Made by a program: the position numbers and the translations under genes
Part shown: positions 61,376-64,000 of the stretch, piece after piece
Layout of the letters: each line of letters begins with the position of its first letter
Numbering within the stretch: the stretch's first letter is position 1
The notes under the pieces: generated by a model
Database searches by the model: none
Seen by the model: the letters and a program-made list of their open reading frames with translations, nothing else
Told to the model about the DNA's origin: nothing
Assembly (NCBI GenBank): GCA_013397865.1
Contig: VZTI01004351.1
Span: 513,493 to 577,492, forward strand
DNA: 64,000 nt
Direction of reading: 5' to 3'
DNA from: Struthidea cinerea
Lineage: Eukaryota > Chordata > Aves > Passeriformes > Corcoracidae

Positions 61376-63757
61376 AGGAGGACCAGAAACCTCTTAAAGT
61401 CCCATTTTGCCTGTTACCCTAAGTCTCGTCTCCTGATACATGTTCCACATTTATGAAAAAACACTGGAGGAACTTTGTTCTATCTGACCATTTGTTTTCT
61501 GCTTTCTCACTAAATTTCATCTGCTTTCAATATAAACTCTTACTCCTGAACTTATTATCTTGCTTAATTTTTATAGTCAAACAAACTAAATAACAGTGCT
61601 TTGATTCTAAAGTAGATTAGACAAATCAAGTACTAAAATGGCATAGAGCCATTGATTTTAATGTAGAATTTGCACTGAACATATTTTAACTCAAGGAAGA
61701 TGAATTCCCATGCAGAAAGATCTAATTTAGACTATTGACTTCATGATTTGGAAGTTATGTATGCAATGAAATATCAAAAATTTGAACTCAGTCTTTGGCT
61801 GGAGTGAGCAAACACTCATTTATTTTTCTCAATTTATTGAAAATTCTGAGGAAATTTTGCTGCTTTATTGAAAACTGAGTCTTTCTTAAAAAATAATATT
61901 AGTAGTATATTATAAAAGTTTTGTGAGAACAAAACCAGATTGCAGCTGTTTTGATTGTATGACTTAATATTATCTCCAAATTATACAAATAATTAATGCC
62001 TATTTCATGATTTAGTAAAATGTGTAAAAGGACAAACAAAAAAGAAAGATTTATTTTGTAATTCTCCTTTAAATTGACTAACGTCTAATATTTTGCTTCC
62101 ATTGCAGATATGACTGTCAAACAATATACTTAATAGTGACTTCTAATAAGCACGTGGATGATACGGCACTGTAAATTCATGTCTGCTGAGCCTTGCAGAA
62201 TGAATAGATTGATAAAAGCTATTTTCAGTCAAGTTCAAATACATAAATGAAAGAATGTGATTTCATGAGAAAAGCTGCCATTTCAAACAAAAATGATTGG
62301 CATCTTCATTGTGAATAAAACACTCATTACAAGAAAAAATTTCTGCTTAGAAATGAGAAGGAACATAATTTAAGTAACTGAATAATATAATTTAACTAGA
62401 GGAAAAGATGTATTATGTCAAATGGTTCATCAGTCTGGTGATTCATAATTACCCCTTGTCAAGTTTTCAATAGAGTTTTGCCTGATTTAGTTTTAAATGT
62501 TCAAGAGAAATAACACTCTTCATTTCCCACAGGAGACTGTATTGGCTGTGAAAGCTCATTTCAAAACATTTTTTTCAAGTTCAGTTTAATACTTGCTGTT
62601 TCTATAAATAACTGGGAGCTATTATTAATACTGTTATTATTATTATTATTATTACAATTACTATTATTATTGCTGATGCTGTTATTGTTATTATAATCTT
62701 AGTTTTTACTCTCTTATCACTCGATAGTCTAAAATATTGTTTCTTATTTAACCCATATGTACATATTACTTTGAAATAATGCCACTGTATGTGATCTCTC
62801 CAATTTCATGCTCTTCTCAGTATCTTTAGATCTGCCTCAAAACAATTATTCAGAGGGAGAATGATACCTGCACAAAGCTGCGCTCGGAACTTTTTGTTGA
62901 TTCATTGCAAAGTGATTGCCATTTGTTTTAGTGTTTCACTTCTCATTAACTTTTTCTTGTTCCAGAACATCAAACATTTTTACAGTCTGAGAAAGTAGAG
63001 GATTTGTTAAATGAAAATTTGGTGAGTGAAAACCATTTCTGATGTTTCCATGAAGAGAAAAAATGAAAAAAGAAGTGTTAGAAGGCAAGATATTCAGCAG
63101 ATAAGTGTGTGAGGACTGGTGGTGTGGAAACTGTCACTGGGTTTCATAATCAATGAAAGCACTAATTGGTGGAGTTATATAAACATGTCAGTAGTTCTAT
63201 TTTAGTTTTATCGTTACAGTGGTAGTAGCAGGCAGATGTCTTCTGAGAGGTGCAAGAGACACCCACTTGCCGACCTGATGTGTAAGAGGTGTGCTGCTTA
63301 CCAGGGGCATGTTTCAGGGATCTCATTGAGAGAATACCAAGCCTCATACAGTCCTCTGACTAGTATTAACTGAAGTTTTGTGTAGGCACAAGAGCTACAG
63401 TAAGGAGCAGTATGAGCATTAACAAGAAGGTTTACAGAGTTATAGGAGTGGCAGTAAAGGGCTATGGAGCACAGGCAGTTTTTGCATTCTATGAAAACCA
63501 TTCAATGATTATAGCCTTTGATTATTCTTTTGCAATAATATTTCTGCTTATTTTCCCTAGGTTAAAGTAGTCCCAGATCCCTGTGAAGAGGTACTCCTAC
63601 ATTTGTGCAATGTGCCAACTGAATTAAGAGATCCACATGTGAAGTTAGAGGTATCTGTGTACATATATCCTTGTGAAATTAGAGTTTGTGTTGCATTTTA
63701 TCTGAAATGAATGATATTCGTTTATAATTTATGTTTTATTTTAGCCTTTTTTCCCAT
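61376..63757. other. AT-rich intergenic DNA
   Basis: No gene is recognised. A TTA-rich simple repeat lies at 62621-62695. The stretch 63200-63660 is less AT-rich and may be an ancient element, but I cannot name it. Confidence 0.5.
62621..62695. repeat. TTA trinucleotide repeat, imperfect
   Basis: A (TTA)n core at about 62633-62653 is flanked by interrupted TTATTG and TTACTA units. Confidence 0.85.
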
Positions 63758-63839
63758 TCTTTACTTAAATTTTTGAAACCATTTATGGTTATATCCAGTC
63801 TTTACTTAAATTTTTGAAACCATTTATGGTTATATCCAG
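63758..63839 (+). repeat. Perfect 41-bp tandem duplication
   Basis: Two identical 41-bp units, each starting TCTTTACTTAAATTTTTG and ending GGTTATATCCAG, lie head to tail (63758-63798 and 63799-63839). No mismatch separates them, so the duplication is recent or an assembly artefact. Confidence 0.95.
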
Positions 63840-64000
63840 TCTGGCATTATTAAATCCTATCTTTATTTCTAAAAATTTTACTTTTTCTTTCTCCCTTTTT
63901 CATATAGTATGATTATTGCTCAAATTCTATTATTTAATCCTCTCCACTCTGCAATTCTTCTAACACAAAATATGGCATATAACATTAGCTATAAGATCCC

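Noticed and set aside
63200..63660. Less AT-rich block, possible ancient CR1 or exon near the window end
   Set aside because: Frames and motifs were too weak to assign. A candidate acceptor (CCCTAG at about 63560) has no supported coding exon behind it.
1..64000. CRISPR arrays, prokaryotic operons, riboswitches, origins
   Set aside because: The window is vertebrate nuclear DNA and shows no regularly spaced direct repeats of the CRISPR kind or bacterial gene organisation.

Overview
The window looks like avian nuclear DNA, most likely from a perching bird (passerine). It is AT-rich and gene-poor. Its dispersed repeats are CR1 LINE fragments, several ending in the avian ATTCTATG-type tail, and LTRs that resemble families common in songbird genomes. 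No Alu, L1 or other mammalian repeats were seen. The species call rests on repeats recognised by eye, not on a database search.

The only protein-coding gene I can support is the 3' end of KLHL1 (kelch-like 1) on the plus strand. Its penultimate coding exon is 2828-2999, a 980-bp intron follows, and the last coding exon is 3980-4039. The 3' UTR probably ends near polyadenylation signals at about 5145 or 5790. The first 2.8 kb is KLHL1 intron and carries an antisense solo LTR ending 184 bp before the exon.

From about 5.8 kb to the end I see no convincing gene. This fits the large gene desert that lies 3' of KLHL1, towards PCDH9, in other vertebrates. Layout: 5.8-20.1 kb AT-rich with one CR1 tail (7.3 kb) and a T tract (16.7 kb); 20.1-20.5 kb plus-strand solo LTR with a 12-bp stem-loop; 25.1-25.4 kb A/C-rich tract with an 88-N gap; 25.9-27.9 kb two CR1 fragments; 31.5-32.2 kb antisense CR1; 36.6-44.5 kb a pile-up of CR1 pieces and four LTRs, including an expanded polypyrimidine tract and a degenerate 48-bp array; 47.3 and 48.9 kb two copies of an unrecognised repeat of about 225 bp; 51.6-52.3 kb another LTR; 53.0-53.2 kb purine tract; 57.3-57.8 kb antisense CR1; 59.5-61.4 kb a CR1 split by an inserted LTR that contains a 110-N gap; 63.76-63.84 kb a perfect 41-bp tandem duplication.

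I did not find a new biological system. The most useful leads are the unrecognised direct repeat at 47-49 kb, the LTR nested in CR1 at 60 kb, the antisense LTR beside the KLHL1 exon, and the LTR with duplicated poly(A) signals and a pyrimidine expansion at 38.8-39.06 kb. Most open reading frames in the window are antisense or chance ORFs in repeats or T-rich DNA.
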